A stretch of DNA of 64,000 nt from Cellulomonas cellasea (GTDB lineage Bacteria; Actinomycetota; Actinomycetes; Actinomycetales; Cellulomonadaceae), in NCBI RefSeq assembly GCF_030372105.1, contig NZ_JAUDBQ010000011.1, positions 99,714 through 163,713 of the forward strand. The letters run 5' to 3'. The notes below the pieces were generated by a model, which had not been told where the DNA came from, ran no database searches, and worked only from the letters and a program-made list of their open reading frames with translations. The position numbers and the translations under genes were made by a program. Below are positions 1-11,690 of this stretch, piece by piece. Every line of letters starts with the position of its first letter. The stretch's first letter is position 1.

Positions 1-101
1 CTCGACGTTTGTTCCCGTAGCGCTGCGGATTCTGCACTATTTCTCTTGGCCGTGCACACACGGACAAATGACCAACTTCGGACAGTTGGTGGAAGACGCT
101 T
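1..101. other. non-coding window edge
   Basis: This short stretch lies beyond the stop codon of the inositol-phosphatase gene on the minus strand. It is less GC-rich than its surroundings. I see no convincing coding region or strong hairpin in it. Any neighbouring gene would lie outside the window. Confidence 0.4.
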
Positions 102-962
102 TCATTCGTCGCTCGCGGCGCCCATCCGTTCCAGGATCTCCACAAGCTCCGCCACTGTCCCCGCAGGTCCGGCCACTGTCATCTCGGCATCCGCCTTTCG
201 CCCGTCCAGGCCGGTCAGCACGGCCCCCGCCTCCTGTGCGACCAGCCCGCCCGCAGCCAGGTCCCACGGGTTGAGACCTCGCTCGTAGTACAGGTCCAGA
301 CCACCAGAGGCGATCGAGCAGAGGTCCAACGCCGCCGACCCGATGCGACGAATATCACGCACCTGGGGAAGTACTTCTGCGACGATACGCGCCTGTGCGC
401 GGCGCCGCTGGGCAACGTATCCGAATCCCGTGCCGACCAACGACGTCGCGAGGTCCGGCGCGGCATTGATCTGCAGGCGCCGCCCGTCGAGGCGCGCGCC
501 CAGGCCCCGGCCCGCGGTGTACGTGCGCCCATCCGACACCGACTGCACGCAGCCGGCCACCGCGGTCCACTCCTGCGGGTCGGGCTCCCCCGCGACCACA
601 GCGACCGAGATCGCGTAGGCCGGGATGCCGTAGAGGTAGTTCACGGTCCCGTCGATGGGGTCCAGGACCCACGTCAGCCCCGTCGTCCCCGGGACGTAGC
701 CCTCCTCCTCCCCCAGCACGCCGTCGTCCGGCCGGTGCTCGGCGAGCATCTCGCGCAGCAGCGCCTCGGACGCGAGGTCCATCGCCGTGACGACGTCGAT
801 CGGGCTGGACTTCGTGGCCGCGACGTCCACGCGATCAGGCCGGCCGTCGTGGACGAGCCGGCCGGCGGCCCGCGCCAGCGTCTCCGCGAGGGCGACGAGC
901 TCTTGGGTCATTGCGGCGTCAGGCAGCGCTGCGTCAGGCAGGGGATCCGGTGTCGTGTTCAC
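102..962 (-). CDS. inositol monophosphatase family protein
   Basis: This is a Mg-dependent phosphatase of the inositol monophosphatase/FIG superfamily, which hydrolyses inositol-phosphate or related sugar or nucleotide phosphates in the cytoplasm. The metal-binding motifs are visible: GEEE, then DPIDGT, then WDLAAGG near the C-terminus. The length of about 286 residues is normal. I chose the GTG at 962 because a CACGAT hexamer sits six bases upstream, the spacing expected for a leaderless start. An ATG at 911 would give a shorter protein starting MTQELVAL and cannot be excluded. The substrate cannot be read from the sequence. Family is certain, specificity is not. Confidence 0.88.
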   Translation of the reverse strand: MNTTPDPLPDAALPDAAMTQELVALAETLARAAGRLVHDGRPDRVDVAATKSSPIDVVTAMDLASEALLREMLAEHRPDDGVLGEEEGYVPGTTGLTWVLDPIDGTVNYLYGIPAYAISVAVVAGEPDPQEWTAVAGCVQSVSDGRTYTAGRGLGARLDGRRLQINAAPDLATSLVGTGFGYVAQRRRAQARIVAEVLPQVRDIRRIGSAALDLCSIASGGLDLYYERGLNPWDLAAGGLVAQEAGAVLTGLDGRKADAEMTVAGPAGTVAELVEILERMGAASDE

Positions 963-1004
963 CCGTCCATCGTGCCCGACGGGGCCCACCGGCCGCGCCG
1001 CGGC

Positions 1005-1643
1005 TCACACGGCCCTGCGGAACCCCTCCCACGGCCCGGGCGCGTTGAGGTGGAAGCGCATCGCCAGCAGCCGCAGCACGAACACCACGGCGACCACGAG
1101 CGCCGCGGTGACGCTCGTCAGCACACCCGTCCCCCAGAGGAGGGCCGTCGAGGCGGCGCCCACGAGCGCGGGGACCGCGTACAGCTCGCGATGATGGAGC
1201 ACGGCGGGGACCTCGGCGGTCAGCAGGTCGCGCAGCACGCCGCCCCCGACGCCGGTGATCGTCCCCACGAAGACGGCGGCGACCACGCCCACGTCGAACT
1301 GCAGCCCCTTGACGGTCCCGACCACGGCGAACAGCGCCAGTGCGCCCGCGTCGAGCACCGCGATCGTGCGCCGCGCGCGGACCAGTCGCGGGTGGAAGAA
1401 GTACATCGCCACACCGCCGGCGAGCGCGGTGACGATGAACCGCCAGTCCGCGATCGCCACCGGGGGGATGGCGCCGATGAGGACGTCGCGCATCAACCCG
1501 CCGCCGAGGCCCGCGGCCCAGGCGAGGACGAGCACCCCGAACAGGTCGAATCTCTTGCGGACCGCCGCGAGGCCTCCGGAGAGCGCGCCCACGAAGATCC
1601 CCACCAACTCCATGACGGGCTCGAAGGGCAGCTCCGGCAGCAT
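1005..1643 (-). CDS. TRIC/UPF0126 cation channel family membrane protein
   Basis: A 212-residue integral membrane protein with about seven hydrophobic segments. It contains two internally homologous halves, each with a GGGxxRD motif (GGGLMRD and GGGVLRD). That duplicated arrangement is the signature of the UPF0126 family, the prokaryotic counterparts of TRIC trimeric cation channels. A role in monovalent-cation flux is therefore likely but not shown here. The ATG at 1643 was chosen because the upstream in-frame extension is Arg-rich and unlike a membrane protein. The gene is transcribed away from sepH. Confidence 0.85.
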   Translation of the reverse strand: MLPELPFEPVMELVGIFVGALSGGLAAVRKRFDLFGVLVLAWAAGLGGGLMRDVLIGAIPPVAIADWRFIVTALAGGVAMYFFHPRLVRARRTIAVLDAGALALFAVVGTVKGLQFDVGVVAAVFVGTITGVGGGVLRDLLTAEVPAVLHHRELYAVPALVGAASTALLWGTGVLTSVTAALVVAVVFVLRLLAMRFHLNAPGPWEGFRRAV

Positions 1644-1753
1644 GCGACGATCATCGCAGGGCGCGGCGCGTCCGCCGCGCGGCGCACCGGGCCGCTTACC
1701 GCCGAACGGGCGACATCGGTGGGAGGCTCTTCGGTGAGCTACAGGGAGGTCTA

Positions 1754-2926
1754 ATGGGTGAGCTCGAGCTGGTGGGCCTGCACGACGACGGCGAGCACCT
1801 GGTGCTCGCCACGTCCGACGGGCAGCGCTTCCGCCTGCGCATCGACGAGCCGTTGCGCGCCGCCGTGCGCCGCGACCGGCCACAGCTCGAGCAGCTGCGG
1901 TCCGCGCAGGCCGGCGCGCTGAGCCCCCGCGAGATCCAAACCGCCATCCGCGCCGGGCGCACAGCCCAGGAGGTGGCGGACGACGCGGGCCTCCAGGTCG
2001 AGCATGTGCGGCGCTACGAGGGCCCCGTGCTCGCCGAGCGCGCGTTCATCGCGGACCAGGCACGGGCCACCCGGGTGGGCCGCGACGCGGGCGCGCCCGA
2101 GCTCGGCGACCTGGTCACAGACCGGCTCGCCGCCCGCGGCGTCGCACTGGCCACCCTCGCGTGGGACGCGCACCGCCTGCAGTCCGGCCCCTGGGTCGTC
2201 GTCGCGCGCTTCATGGTGGGCGACGCGCCGCGTGAGGCCCGATGGACCTTCGACCCGGCCAAGCGCGTGGTCCTGGCCGACGAGGACGAGGCGCGCTGGC
2301 TCTCCGAGACGGAGATCGCCGACGAGCCCATCGCCCGGCGTCACCTCGCGGCGGTGCGCGACGTCGTCTTCGATGTCGAGGCCGACGGCACGCTGCGCCC
2401 AGCCGCCGGCGCCCCCGTCGAGCCCGAGCCCGAGCCCGAGGACAAGACCGCTGCCCTGCTCGACGACCTCAGCTCCCGTCGCGGGGTGCGCCAGCAGCTC
2501 GACCTCGACGACGACGAGGAGTGGGAGGGCTTCGGCCCCCCGCACGCCTTCGACTTCGAGTCGAGCGTGCCCGGCGCGCATCCGGTGGACGCCGACCCGG
2601 CCGCCGAGGCGAAGGTGCTGACCCCCGCGCCCGTCCCCGCGGGCGACGTGCCGGCATTGCCGTCGCTGCCCGGCAGCGGGGCTGGGCATGAGCGGGCAGC
2701 CCGCCCAGAGCGGGCCGCTGCGGCGCCCCAGCTGGCCGACCGCGTCTCGAGCGCGGCGTCCTCAGTGCGTGACGCCCATCCCGCCGGCAGCCGCCGGCCC
2801 GCCGCCGACGTCGCGGTGGCTCCCGCGCAGGACGACGCTCCGGCGTCCGAGCGCCCCAAGGCGCGCAAGGGCCGCGCGAAGGTGCCGAGCTGGGACGAGA
2901 TCGTCTTCGGGGCCAAGCCCGAGTAA
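1754..2926 (+). CDS. sepH: septation protein SepH
   Basis: SepH (DUF3071) is an actinobacterial cell-division factor that binds FtsZ and promotes filament assembly. The N-terminal conserved domain spans about residues 1-170. It begins MGELELVGLHDDG and includes the helix-turn-helix-like stretch LSPREIQTAIRAGRTAQEVA. The rest is a low-complexity Pro/Ala/Glu-rich region ending in a conserved short basic and acidic tail (KVPSWDEIVFGAKPE). The length of 390 residues is typical. A strong AGGGAGG ribosome-binding site sits a few bases before the ATG. It converges on the thymidine kinase gene with only 8 nt between stop codons. Confidence 0.93.
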   Translation: MGELELVGLHDDGEHLVLATSDGQRFRLRIDEPLRAAVRRDRPQLEQLRSAQAGALSPREIQTAIRAGRTAQEVADDAGLQVEHVRRYEGPVLAERAFIADQARATRVGRDAGAPELGDLVTDRLAARGVALATLAWDAHRLQSGPWVVVARFMVGDAPREARWTFDPAKRVVLADEDEARWLSETEIADEPIARRHLAAVRDVVFDVEADGTLRPAAGAPVEPEPEPEDKTAALLDDLSSRRGVRQQLDLDDDEEWEGFGPPHAFDFESSVPGAHPVDADPAAEAKVLTPAPVPAGDVPALPSLPGSGAGHERAARPERAAAAPQLADRVSSAASSVRDAHPAGSRRPAADVAVAPAQDDAPASERPKARKGRAKVPSWDEIVFGAKPE

Positions 2927-2934
2927 GCGGGGGC

Positions 2935-3612
2935 TCAGACGGCCTCGGGCTCGGGCGACTCCGCCAGCAGCCCCAGCGTCTGGGGCGACGGAGCCGCGGC
3001 CTGCGCGGTGCGCGCCGTCTGGCGGCGCACGTGGTGGCGCCGGCACAGCACCTCGTAGCCGACCTCGTCGCCCTCATGGGCGGTGTCGACGTCGCCGACC
3101 ACGACCTGCTCGCCCTCGACCACCATCACCCCGCCCACCGTCCTGGCGTTGTGGGTGGCCCGGGCGCCGCACCAGCACAGCGCCTGCACCTGCAGCACCT
3201 CGACCCGGTCGGCCATCGCGAACAGCCGCGCGGACCCGGGGAACAGCCGGGCGCGGAAGTCGGTGGCGATGCCGAACGCGAACACGTCCGCCCCGAGGTC
3301 GTCCACCACCCGCGCCAACTGGTCCACCTGCTCGGCTGTGTAGAACTGCGCCTCGTCGCAGATGAGGTAGTCCACCGCGCGGCCACGGGTGCGCCGCTCG
3401 ACGACCTCAGCCCAGAAGTCGGTGGCGGGGGTCACCTCCTGCGCGGGGACGCTCAGGCCCAGGCGCGAGGACAGCCGCGCCTCGCCCGAGCGATCGTGCG
3501 ACGTGAACAGCAGGCCGTCACGCCCGCGGGCGGCGTGGTTGTGGTGCATCTGCAACGCCAGTGTCGACTTGCCGGAGTCCATCGTGCCTGAGAAGAAGGC
3601 CAGCTCAGCCAT
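2935..3612 (-). CDS. tdk: thymidine kinase
   Basis: This enzyme phosphorylates thymidine to dTMP in the salvage pathway. The Walker A loop GTMDSGKST lies at about residues 9-17. The Walker B-like LICDEAQF carries the catalytic Glu, and a zinc-binding CWCG pair is followed by a later Cys/His cluster (LCRRHH), as in type II thymidine kinases. Residue count is about 225, slightly long because of an Ala/Pro-rich tail. The ATG at 3612 directly precedes AELAFFSG. The gene is last of a four-gene minus-strand run and follows the phosphodiesterase gene by 19 nt. Confidence 0.93.
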   Translation of the reverse strand: MAELAFFSGTMDSGKSTLALQMHHNHAARGRDGLLFTSHDRSGEARLSSRLGLSVPAQEVTPATDFWAEVVERRTRGRAVDYLICDEAQFYTAEQVDQLARVVDDLGADVFAFGIATDFRARLFPGSARLFAMADRVEVLQVQALCWCGARATHNARTVGGVMVVEGEQVVVGDVDTAHEGDEVGYEVLCRRHHVRRQTARTAQAAAPSPQTLGLLAESPEPEAV

Positions 3613-3631
3613 GCGGGTGGTCCTCCGGTGG

Positions 3632-4846
3632 TCAGGCGTGGACGGTGAGGAACGGCACGGACATCTCGATGGGGGTGAGGGATCCGTGCACCCCCACCAG
3701 GTCCATCGACCCCTGGCTCTGGGTGCGCGAGTCCACCACTGTGGCGCGGCCGCGCATCGCGACGACCACGTCACCGATGAGGGGCCGCACGTGCTCGGCG
3801 ACGGGACCGAACCAGCCGGCCTCGACGGCGTGGTCGCCCAGGACCACGAACGCCGCGTCCCCGAGGGTCTCGCGCCAGCGCAGCGCCACGCCCTCAGCCC
3901 GCTCCCGGGCGTCCGGCCCGGGCGCCACGTGCACGTGCAGGGCGCGGGGCTCGCCCGCCACGAGCTGCACGCCCTCGGCGAGGGCCGGGGTCCGCGCGAC
4001 GTCCCAGCGCCGCGAGCGGTCCACGTCCACCATCCCGTGGTCGGCCGTGACGATCAGGGTCGTGCCGGTGGGCAGCGAGCGGGCCAGCCGGCCCAGCTCG
4101 CGGTCCAGCGCCGACAGCGCGTCGCCCCACTGCCGCGACCCCCACCCGTGATGGTGTCCGACCTTGTCGACGTCACCCCAGTACAGGTACACGAGCGCCG
4201 GCCCCATGAGCTCGAAGAGGGCCACGTCCACCCGGTCGGCGAGCGCCTCGGCCGCACGGTAGTCGCCCCCGCGCAGCGCGGCCTCGGTGAGCCCCGAGCC
4301 AGCGAACCGGGCGGGCCCCACGCTGGTCACCGGGACGCCCGCCGCGGCGACGCTCTCGAAGACCGTCGTCTCGCGCTGCCACTCGCGCGCGGGCCCGGCC
4401 CCGTCCCACGACACCAGGTTGGCCAGCGCGCCGGTGCGCGGGTTGCGGGCCGTGTAGCCCACCATCCCGGTGCGCCCCGGGGCCGCGCCCGTGCCGAAGG
4501 AGCCGAGCGACGCGGCGGTGGTCGAGGGATAGCCGGCGCTCAACGGCGCGGACGCGCCGAGCAGCGAGCGCAGGAACGGGGCGTGGCCCGCGCGCTCCGT
4601 GAGGTTGTGCTGCCCCAGGCCGTCCACCAGCACGACGCACGCGCGCTGCTGCCGGGGCAGGCCGAGCCGTGCGCGGGCCGCGGCCCCGCCGGGAACAGGC
4701 ACGCCGAGGGCGTCCGCCACGGCCGGGAGCACACCGCCGAGGTGGCTCCCCGCGTAATCGGGCGCCACGAGGCCCGCGGCCGCGAGCTCGCCGGAGGTCG
4801 GCGGGGCCAGTGCCGGGCGGGCAGGAGTCAAGGGGTCGGTGCTCAT
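3632..4846 (-). CDS. alkaline phosphatase/nucleotide pyrophosphatase family protein
   Basis: A 404-residue metallo-phosphodiesterase/phosphatase of the alkaline phosphatase superfamily (type I phosphodiesterase, Pfam Phosphodiest). Metal and nucleophile motifs are visible: VVLVDGLGQ, the nucleophile segment YPSTTAASL, the divalent-metal motif DVDKVGHHHG and VTADHGMVD. No signal peptide or membrane helix is evident, so a cytoplasmic location is inferred. Its start overlaps the stop of the DUF5998 gene by four bases (ATGA), which suggests translational coupling. The natural substrate is unknown. Confidence 0.87.
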   Translation of the reverse strand: MSTDPLTPARPALAPPTSGELAAAGLVAPDYAGSHLGGVLPAVADALGVPVPGGAAARARLGLPRQQRACVVLVDGLGQHNLTERAGHAPFLRSLLGASAPLSAGYPSTTAASLGSFGTGAAPGRTGMVGYTARNPRTGALANLVSWDGAGPAREWQRETTVFESVAAAGVPVTSVGPARFAGSGLTEAALRGGDYRAAEALADRVDVALFELMGPALVYLYWGDVDKVGHHHGWGSRQWGDALSALDRELGRLARSLPTGTTLIVTADHGMVDVDRSRRWDVARTPALAEGVQLVAGEPRALHVHVAPGPDARERAEGVALRWRETLGDAAFVVLGDHAVEAGWFGPVAEHVRPLIGDVVVAMRGRATVVDSRTQSQGSMDLVGVHGSLTPIEMSVPFLTVHA

Positions 4847-5418
4847 CGTCCGCGAGCGCTCGCGGCGGAGAGCTGCCGGGCGAAGGAGGCGGCGGCCCGC
4901 ACGGCGTCCTGGCCCTCGGCGACGGCGCTGACCCGCACGACGACGTCGTCGGGGGTCAAGGTCCCGGTCAGGCCGTGGTCGGCGTCGCAGTTCGGGTCGG
5001 CGCAGGAGGCGGGCTCGAGGTCCACCCGCGAGACGGCGCCCCATCCGACGGCGAGCGTGAGCTCGGCCGCGAGGTCGCCGGCGCGGTGCTGCTCGGGGCT
5101 CGCCATGACGTGCGTGAGGGCCACCGAGCGGAGCTCGGCGAGTGGCACGGACTCGGTGGTCGCGGCAGCGCTGGCTGACGGGTTCTCGCTGTCGGCGGGG
5201 TGGTCGTCGACGTGCGCGACGACCAGGCGGGTCGGCGTGAGGACCAGCACTGTGACGTGGCGGCGCACCTCGGCCGCGTCGAACGTCGTCTCGGGGTGGA
5301 CCAGGTGGGCGACGACCGGCTCGTCTGCGACTGCGATGTCGAGGACGTCGGCGACTAGCTCGGGGTAGTAGCCCGCCCGGTGGAGGTCCTGGCGGAGGTC
5401 GGTGAATGCAGGGGGCAC
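4843..5418 (-). CDS. DUF5998 family protein
   Basis: A 191-residue actinobacterial protein of unknown function. It begins VPPAFTDLRQDLHRAGYYPELV, a conserved opening of DUF5998. A Cys pair (CADPNCDADHG) near residue 145 could bind metal, but this is not established. The GTG at 5418 is supported by a GGGAGGA ribosome-binding site about eight bases upstream. The upstream reading frame is only antisense of the neighbouring gene and was not included. It is co-transcribed with the acyl-CoA synthetase/acetyltransferase gene (29 nt upstream) and overlaps the phosphodiesterase gene. Confidence 0.82.
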   Translation of the reverse strand: MPPAFTDLRQDLHRAGYYPELVADVLDIAVADEPVVAHLVHPETTFDAAEVRRHVTVLVLTPTRLVVAHVDDHPADSENPSASAAATTESVPLAELRSVALTHVMASPEQHRAGDLAAELTLAVGWGAVSRVDLEPASCADPNCDADHGLTGTLTPDDVVVRVSAVAEGQDAVRAAASFARQLSAASARGR

Positions 5419-5447
5419 CTCACCATCCTCCCACCTCTGGGCTGGGC

Positions 5448-8183
5448 TCAGGTCGGCAGCGCGCGGCGCGTCCCGTCGGCCCTGTCCGCCACGGCGAGGT
5501 GGGCGCGCGCGCCGAGCACGATGGCTCCGCGCTCGGAGACGACGACGGGGTTGAGCTCCAGGCTCCTCAACTCGGGCAGGTCCTCGGCGAGCACTGACAC
5601 GCGGGCGATGACGTCCTCGAGGGCGGCGACGTCCAGCGCCGGCAGGCCCCGGTAGCCGAACAGCCGGGGGGCGGCCCGGGCTGAGCGGACGAGCTCGGCG
5701 ACGTCGACGTCCGTCAGCGGCGGCACGCCGTAACTCACGTCGCCGAGCAGGTCGGACGCGTCGCCCGAGAGGCCGAAGCTGATCACCGGCCCGAACAGCG
5801 GGTCCTCGACTGAGCGCACGACGCATGAGGCCCCGCGCGGCACCATGGCCTGCACCTCGAGCGGCGCGCGGCCTGGCTCGGGCGGGTGGCTCGCGGCGAG
5901 TTCGAGGACTTGTGCGGCGTCGGCCCGCAGCTCCGCCTCGTCGTGCACGTCGAGCCGGACGCCGCCCAGGTCGGCGCGGTGCCGCAGCGTCGGGGCCGTG
6001 GTCTTGAGGGCGACGGGCCAGCCGATGCGGCGCGCGGCGTCGACGGCCTCCTGCGGGGTGGACGCCGGGGCTGACTCGAGGATGTCGATGCCGACGCAGC
6101 CGAGTAGCGCGGTGGTGCGCTCCTGGTCGAGCACGAGGTCCGCCCCGGGGCCGGCGTCGGCGAGCCATGCGGTGACGAGGCGGCGGGCCGCCCGCGTGTC
6201 GGCGCGCGCGGGGTGGACGGGCGACCCGCGCTCGGCGGCGCGCCAGGCGGAGTACCGGGCCGCCTGCCCGAGGGCGAGCACCGCGTCCTCGGGGGTCGTG
6301 TAGGCCGGGACGGTCCACGCCCTGCCGTCGGCGTCCTGGGCGGTGAGGTCGGCGGTGGCGCCGTGCAGCCCGGCGACGCAGGCCACCGTCGCCCGCCCCG
6401 ATCCGGCCGCTGCCCGGGCCACGGCGCGCGCGACGCGGGACTCCGAGCTGCCCACCGTCGGGACGTGCACCACGACGACGACGTCGGTGTCGGGGTCGGC
6501 GTAGAGCTCGGCGAGGGAGAGCTCGACGGCCTCGTCGTCGGCGTCCTCGCCGAGGATGACCGCCTGCCCGCCCACGGCGAGCCCGGCCGCCGCCCCGGCC
6601 TCGGCCACCAGCACCGCCATCGGCGCAGAGCTGGCCACGATCGCGGCGCGCCGGCCGCTGGGCAGCGGCTGCAGGGCCAGGAGCTGGGCGACCTCGAGGA
6701 GCTGGTGGGTGTTCTCGACCCGGATCACCCCCGACTGGCGCATGACCTCCTCGAGGGTGCGGCGGGGCGCGTGGGTGGCCCGGACGGCGTGGCCTGGCGG
6801 GACGACCTGGCCGGAGCGCCCGGCGGTGACCACGACGACGGGCTTGACCGCGGCGAGCCTGCGGGCCACCCGGGAGAACTTGCGCGGGTTGCCGATGGAC
6901 TCCAGGTACAGGCACGCGACGTCGGTGGACTCGTCGTCATGCCAGAACTGCATGAGGTCGTTGCCGGAGACGTCGGCGCGGTGGCCTGCCGAGACGAAGC
7001 AGGACAGGCCCAGGTCGCGCCGCCGCACCGACCCGAGCAGCGCCACCGCCATGGGCGCGGACTGGCAGAACAGCCCGATCCGGCCCGGGCCGGGTGGCTC
7101 GACGGCCAGTGTCGCGTTGAGCGTGCGGCCCTCGGCGTGCGACAGGACGCCGTAGGAGCCGGGGCCGACGACGCGCATCCCGGCGGCGTGCGCGGTGCGC
7201 AGCAGGGCTCGCTGCCGCGCGAGCCCCTCGGGTCCCGTCTCGGCGAACCCGGCGGACAGGACGACCACGCCGCGCACGCCGAGCGGCGCGAGGGCCCGCA
7301 CGGCCGCCACGGACTCCTCGGCCGGGACCGTGAGCACCGCGAGGTCGACGGCGCCGGCCGTGGCGCCCAGCTCGGCCAGGTCGGCCCACACGCGCGCGCC
7401 GGCTGGCACGTCCCCCGCGAGCGCCCCGACGCCCACGGCGTGCACGTCGACGCCGCGGCTCGTGCGGGCCAGGTCGTCGAGCACGCGGCGGGTCAGCAGG
7501 TCCTCATGCGAGCCCGGGGCCGCGTCCTCGGAGGCCACCACGACCACCGACTGGGCGGTGAGCAGCCCTCGCACGCTCTGCGCCTCGGCGCGGTGCTCGC
7601 GGTCGGCCATCACCGCGAGCGATCGGTCGGTGGGGTCGAGGTCGAAGGCCACGGTGACCACGCCGTCCTCGATGGACTGGCGCACCGCGTAGCCCGCCTC
7701 GCGGAAGACGCCGATCATCTTGCCGTTCTGCGGCAGCACGTCGGCGGTGAACCGGCGCACACCCCGCTCACGCGCCGCCGCCGCCAGGTGCTCGAGCAGC
7801 ACCGAGCCGAGGCCGCGCCCGTGGTGCGCGTCCGCGATGTTGAACGCGACCTCGGCCTCGTCGGGCCCCACCCGGTCGTAGCGGGCCACCCCGATGATCT
7901 GCTCGTCGGCAGTCACTGCGACGAGCGCGACGCGGTCGTCGTGGTCGACGCGGGTGAACCGGGCGAGGTCGCGCTCGGGCAGCCGCGTGAGGGTCGCGAA
8001 GAACCTCAGGTAGGTGGAGCGCTCAGACTGCGCCACGTGGAAGGCCTGCAGGGCGTCGGCGTCCGTGGGCCGGATCGGGCGCACATGCGTGGTCGACCCG
8101 TCGCGCAGGACGACGTCCGCCTCCCAGCCGGCGGGGTACGGCACGGACTGCTCCCCCGGTGCGTCGTCAGTGACCTCGGCCAT
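5448..8183 (-). CDS. bifunctional GNAT acetyltransferase / NDP-forming acyl-CoA synthetase-like protein (Pat type)
   Basis: A 911-residue fusion. Residues about 25-190 form a GNAT N-acetyltransferase (acetyl-CoA loop [11 protein letters not shown]). They are followed by a CoA-binding domain, a succinyl-CoA-synthetase-like central part, and an ATP-grasp domain near the C-terminus ([19 protein letters not shown]). This is the Pat protein-lysine acetyltransferase architecture, which regulates acyl-CoA synthetases by lysine acetylation. Here GNAT is at the N-terminus, as in some actinobacterial enzymes, rather than at the C-terminus as in Salmonella Pat. A TAGCCT hexamer six bases before the ATG suggests a leaderless mRNA. 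It heads the minus-strand operon ending with thymidine kinase. Confidence 0.9.
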   Translation of the reverse strand: MAEVTDDAPGEQSVPYPAGWEADVVLRDGSTTHVRPIRPTDADALQAFHVAQSERSTYLRFFATLTRLPERDLARFTRVDHDDRVALVAVTADEQIIGVARYDRVGPDEAEVAFNIADAHHGRGLGSVLLEHLAAAARERGVRRFTADVLPQNGKMIGVFREAGYAVRQSIEDGVVTVAFDLDPTDRSLAVMADREHRAEAQSVRGLLTAQSVVVVASEDAAPGSHEDLLTRRVLDDLARTSRGVDVHAVGVGALAGDVPAGARVWADLAELGATAGAVDLAVLTVPAEESVAAVRALAPLGVRGVVVLSAGFAETGPEGLARQRALLRTAHAAGMRVVGPGSYGVLSHAEGRTLNATLAVEPPGPGRIGLFCQSAPMAVALLGSVRRRDLGLSCFVSAGHRADVSGNDLMQFWHDDESTDVACLYLESIGNPRKFSRVARRLAAVKPVVVVTAGRSGQVVPPGHAVRATHAPRRTLEEVMRQSGVIRVENTHQLLEVAQLLALQPLPSGRRAAIVASSAPMAVLVAEAGAAAGLAVGGQAVILGEDADDEAVELSLAELYADPDTDVVVVVHVPTVGSSESRVARAVARAAAGSGRATVACVAGLHGATADLTAQDADGRAWTVPAYTTPEDAVLALGQAARYSAWRAAERGSPVHPARADTRAARRLVTAWLADAGPGADLVLDQERTTALLGCVGIDILESAPASTPQEAVDAARRIGWPVALKTTAPTLRHRADLGGVRLDVHDEAELRADAAQVLELAASHPPEPGRAPLEVQAMVPRGASCVVRSVEDPLFGPVISFGLSGDASDLLGDVSYGVPPLTDVDVAELVRSARAAPRLFGYRGLPALDVAALEDVIARVSVLAEDLPELRSLELNPVVVSERGAIVLGARAHLAVADRADGTRRALPT

Positions 8184-8363
8184 CTGGCCAGGCTAGTGTG
8201 CCGCCGTCCGCGCTCCGGCCATCCGGGCCCCGCGGCGGCCAGGAGCCGCGCGCCGTGCACCGGTCACCCCTGCGCGCACGCGACAATGACCCTGCACGGA
8301 TGCCCGTGCGCCCCACCGAGCAAGCCCCGCGCGGGCCATCAGCACCGAGGAGCCGCATCCCCC

Positions 8364-10829
<2,466 letters not shown>

Positions 10830-10848
10830 GCGCGGCTGGTCCACCAGG

Positions 10849-11604
10849 TCAGGATGCGGGGCGCCCGTCAGGCTCGGGCACGCCCCGCGTCCTGGCGCCG
10901 TCGCCCGTGGGCTCGGCCTCCCGCCTCCGCGCCGCGGCCACGCCGACGACGAGCAGCGCCTGCGCCGCGATGTAGGTGGCCATGACCCACAGCCCCTGGC
11001 GTGGCAGCGCGAGGCCCGCGAACTCGCCAAGGGCGATGAGCGCGTCCGAGAGGAAGAACAGCGCCCCGCCGATCCCGGCGGCCCGGCTGACGCCGGTGGA
11101 CAGCACGGACATGGCCAGCAGCAGCAGCCCGTAGACGACCACCGGCGCCAGCAGCGTCCCGGCGGCCGGCGCGCAGGCGGCGACCAGGCTGACGAAGAGC
11201 AGCGCGTACGGGGCCAGGAGCCACGGCCTGCGCAGCAGCGGCGACCCCCGCCAGTCCGGCGCGAAGGCCACGACGTACGCGACCTGGGCGAGCATGAAGA
11301 ACGCCACCATGACGAGGAAGGCCGTCGAGCCGTCCGCCAGGTCGGGCGCCGAGTCGCCCAGCCAGGACAGGCCGAGGCCGACGAGCACGAGCCTGGCGCG
11401 GCGGTCCAGGGGCGCGGGCATGAGCACCAGGAGCACCGGCACGAGCGTGGGCATGAGCAGCCACTGCGTGACGTTCGCGACGTCGAGGGCGCCTGCCACC
11501 TGGCTCACCAGGTGGACGGCCGCCACCAGCCCGAACACCAGCACCGCGGCCCGGGAGCGCCTGCTCCCACGGCCCTGTGTGATCGCCGCGCGCACCTGGG
11601 ACAC
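10849..11604 (-). CDS. YhhN/lysoplasmalogenase family membrane protein
   Basis: A 251-residue polytopic membrane protein with about eight hydrophobic segments. The two acidic motifs of the YhhN/TMEM86 family are visible: SWLGDSAPDL and FFLSDALIAL. Characterised relatives hydrolyse the vinyl-ether bond of lysoplasmalogen; bacterial roles are poorly known. The C-terminal 25 residues are polar and disordered. The GTG at 11604 is accepted for lack of a better start. The gene converges on parC with 19 nt between stop codons. Confidence 0.82.
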   Translation of the reverse strand: MSQVRAAITQGRGSRRSRAAVLVFGLVAAVHLVSQVAGALDVANVTQWLLMPTLVPVLLVLMPAPLDRRARLVLVGLGLSWLGDSAPDLADGSTAFLVMVAFFMLAQVAYVVAFAPDWRGSPLLRRPWLLAPYALLFVSLVAACAPAAGTLLAPVVVYGLLLLAMSVLSTGVSRAAGIGGALFFLSDALIALGEFAGLALPRQGLWVMATYIAAQALLVVGVAAARRREAEPTGDGARTRGVPEPDGRPAS

Positions 11605-11690
11605 CCGTCACCCGCTCCCCGTCCGGCCCGGGCGCCATCGCCCGAGTTCCCGGCGATGCTAGTGGCAGCGACGCCCGCGAGGCTCCAGGC

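Noticed and set aside
6213..8363. In-frame extension upstream of parC
   Set aside because: It is antisense to the acetyltransferase gene. ParC similarity begins at the ATG at 8364, which has a ribosome-binding site.
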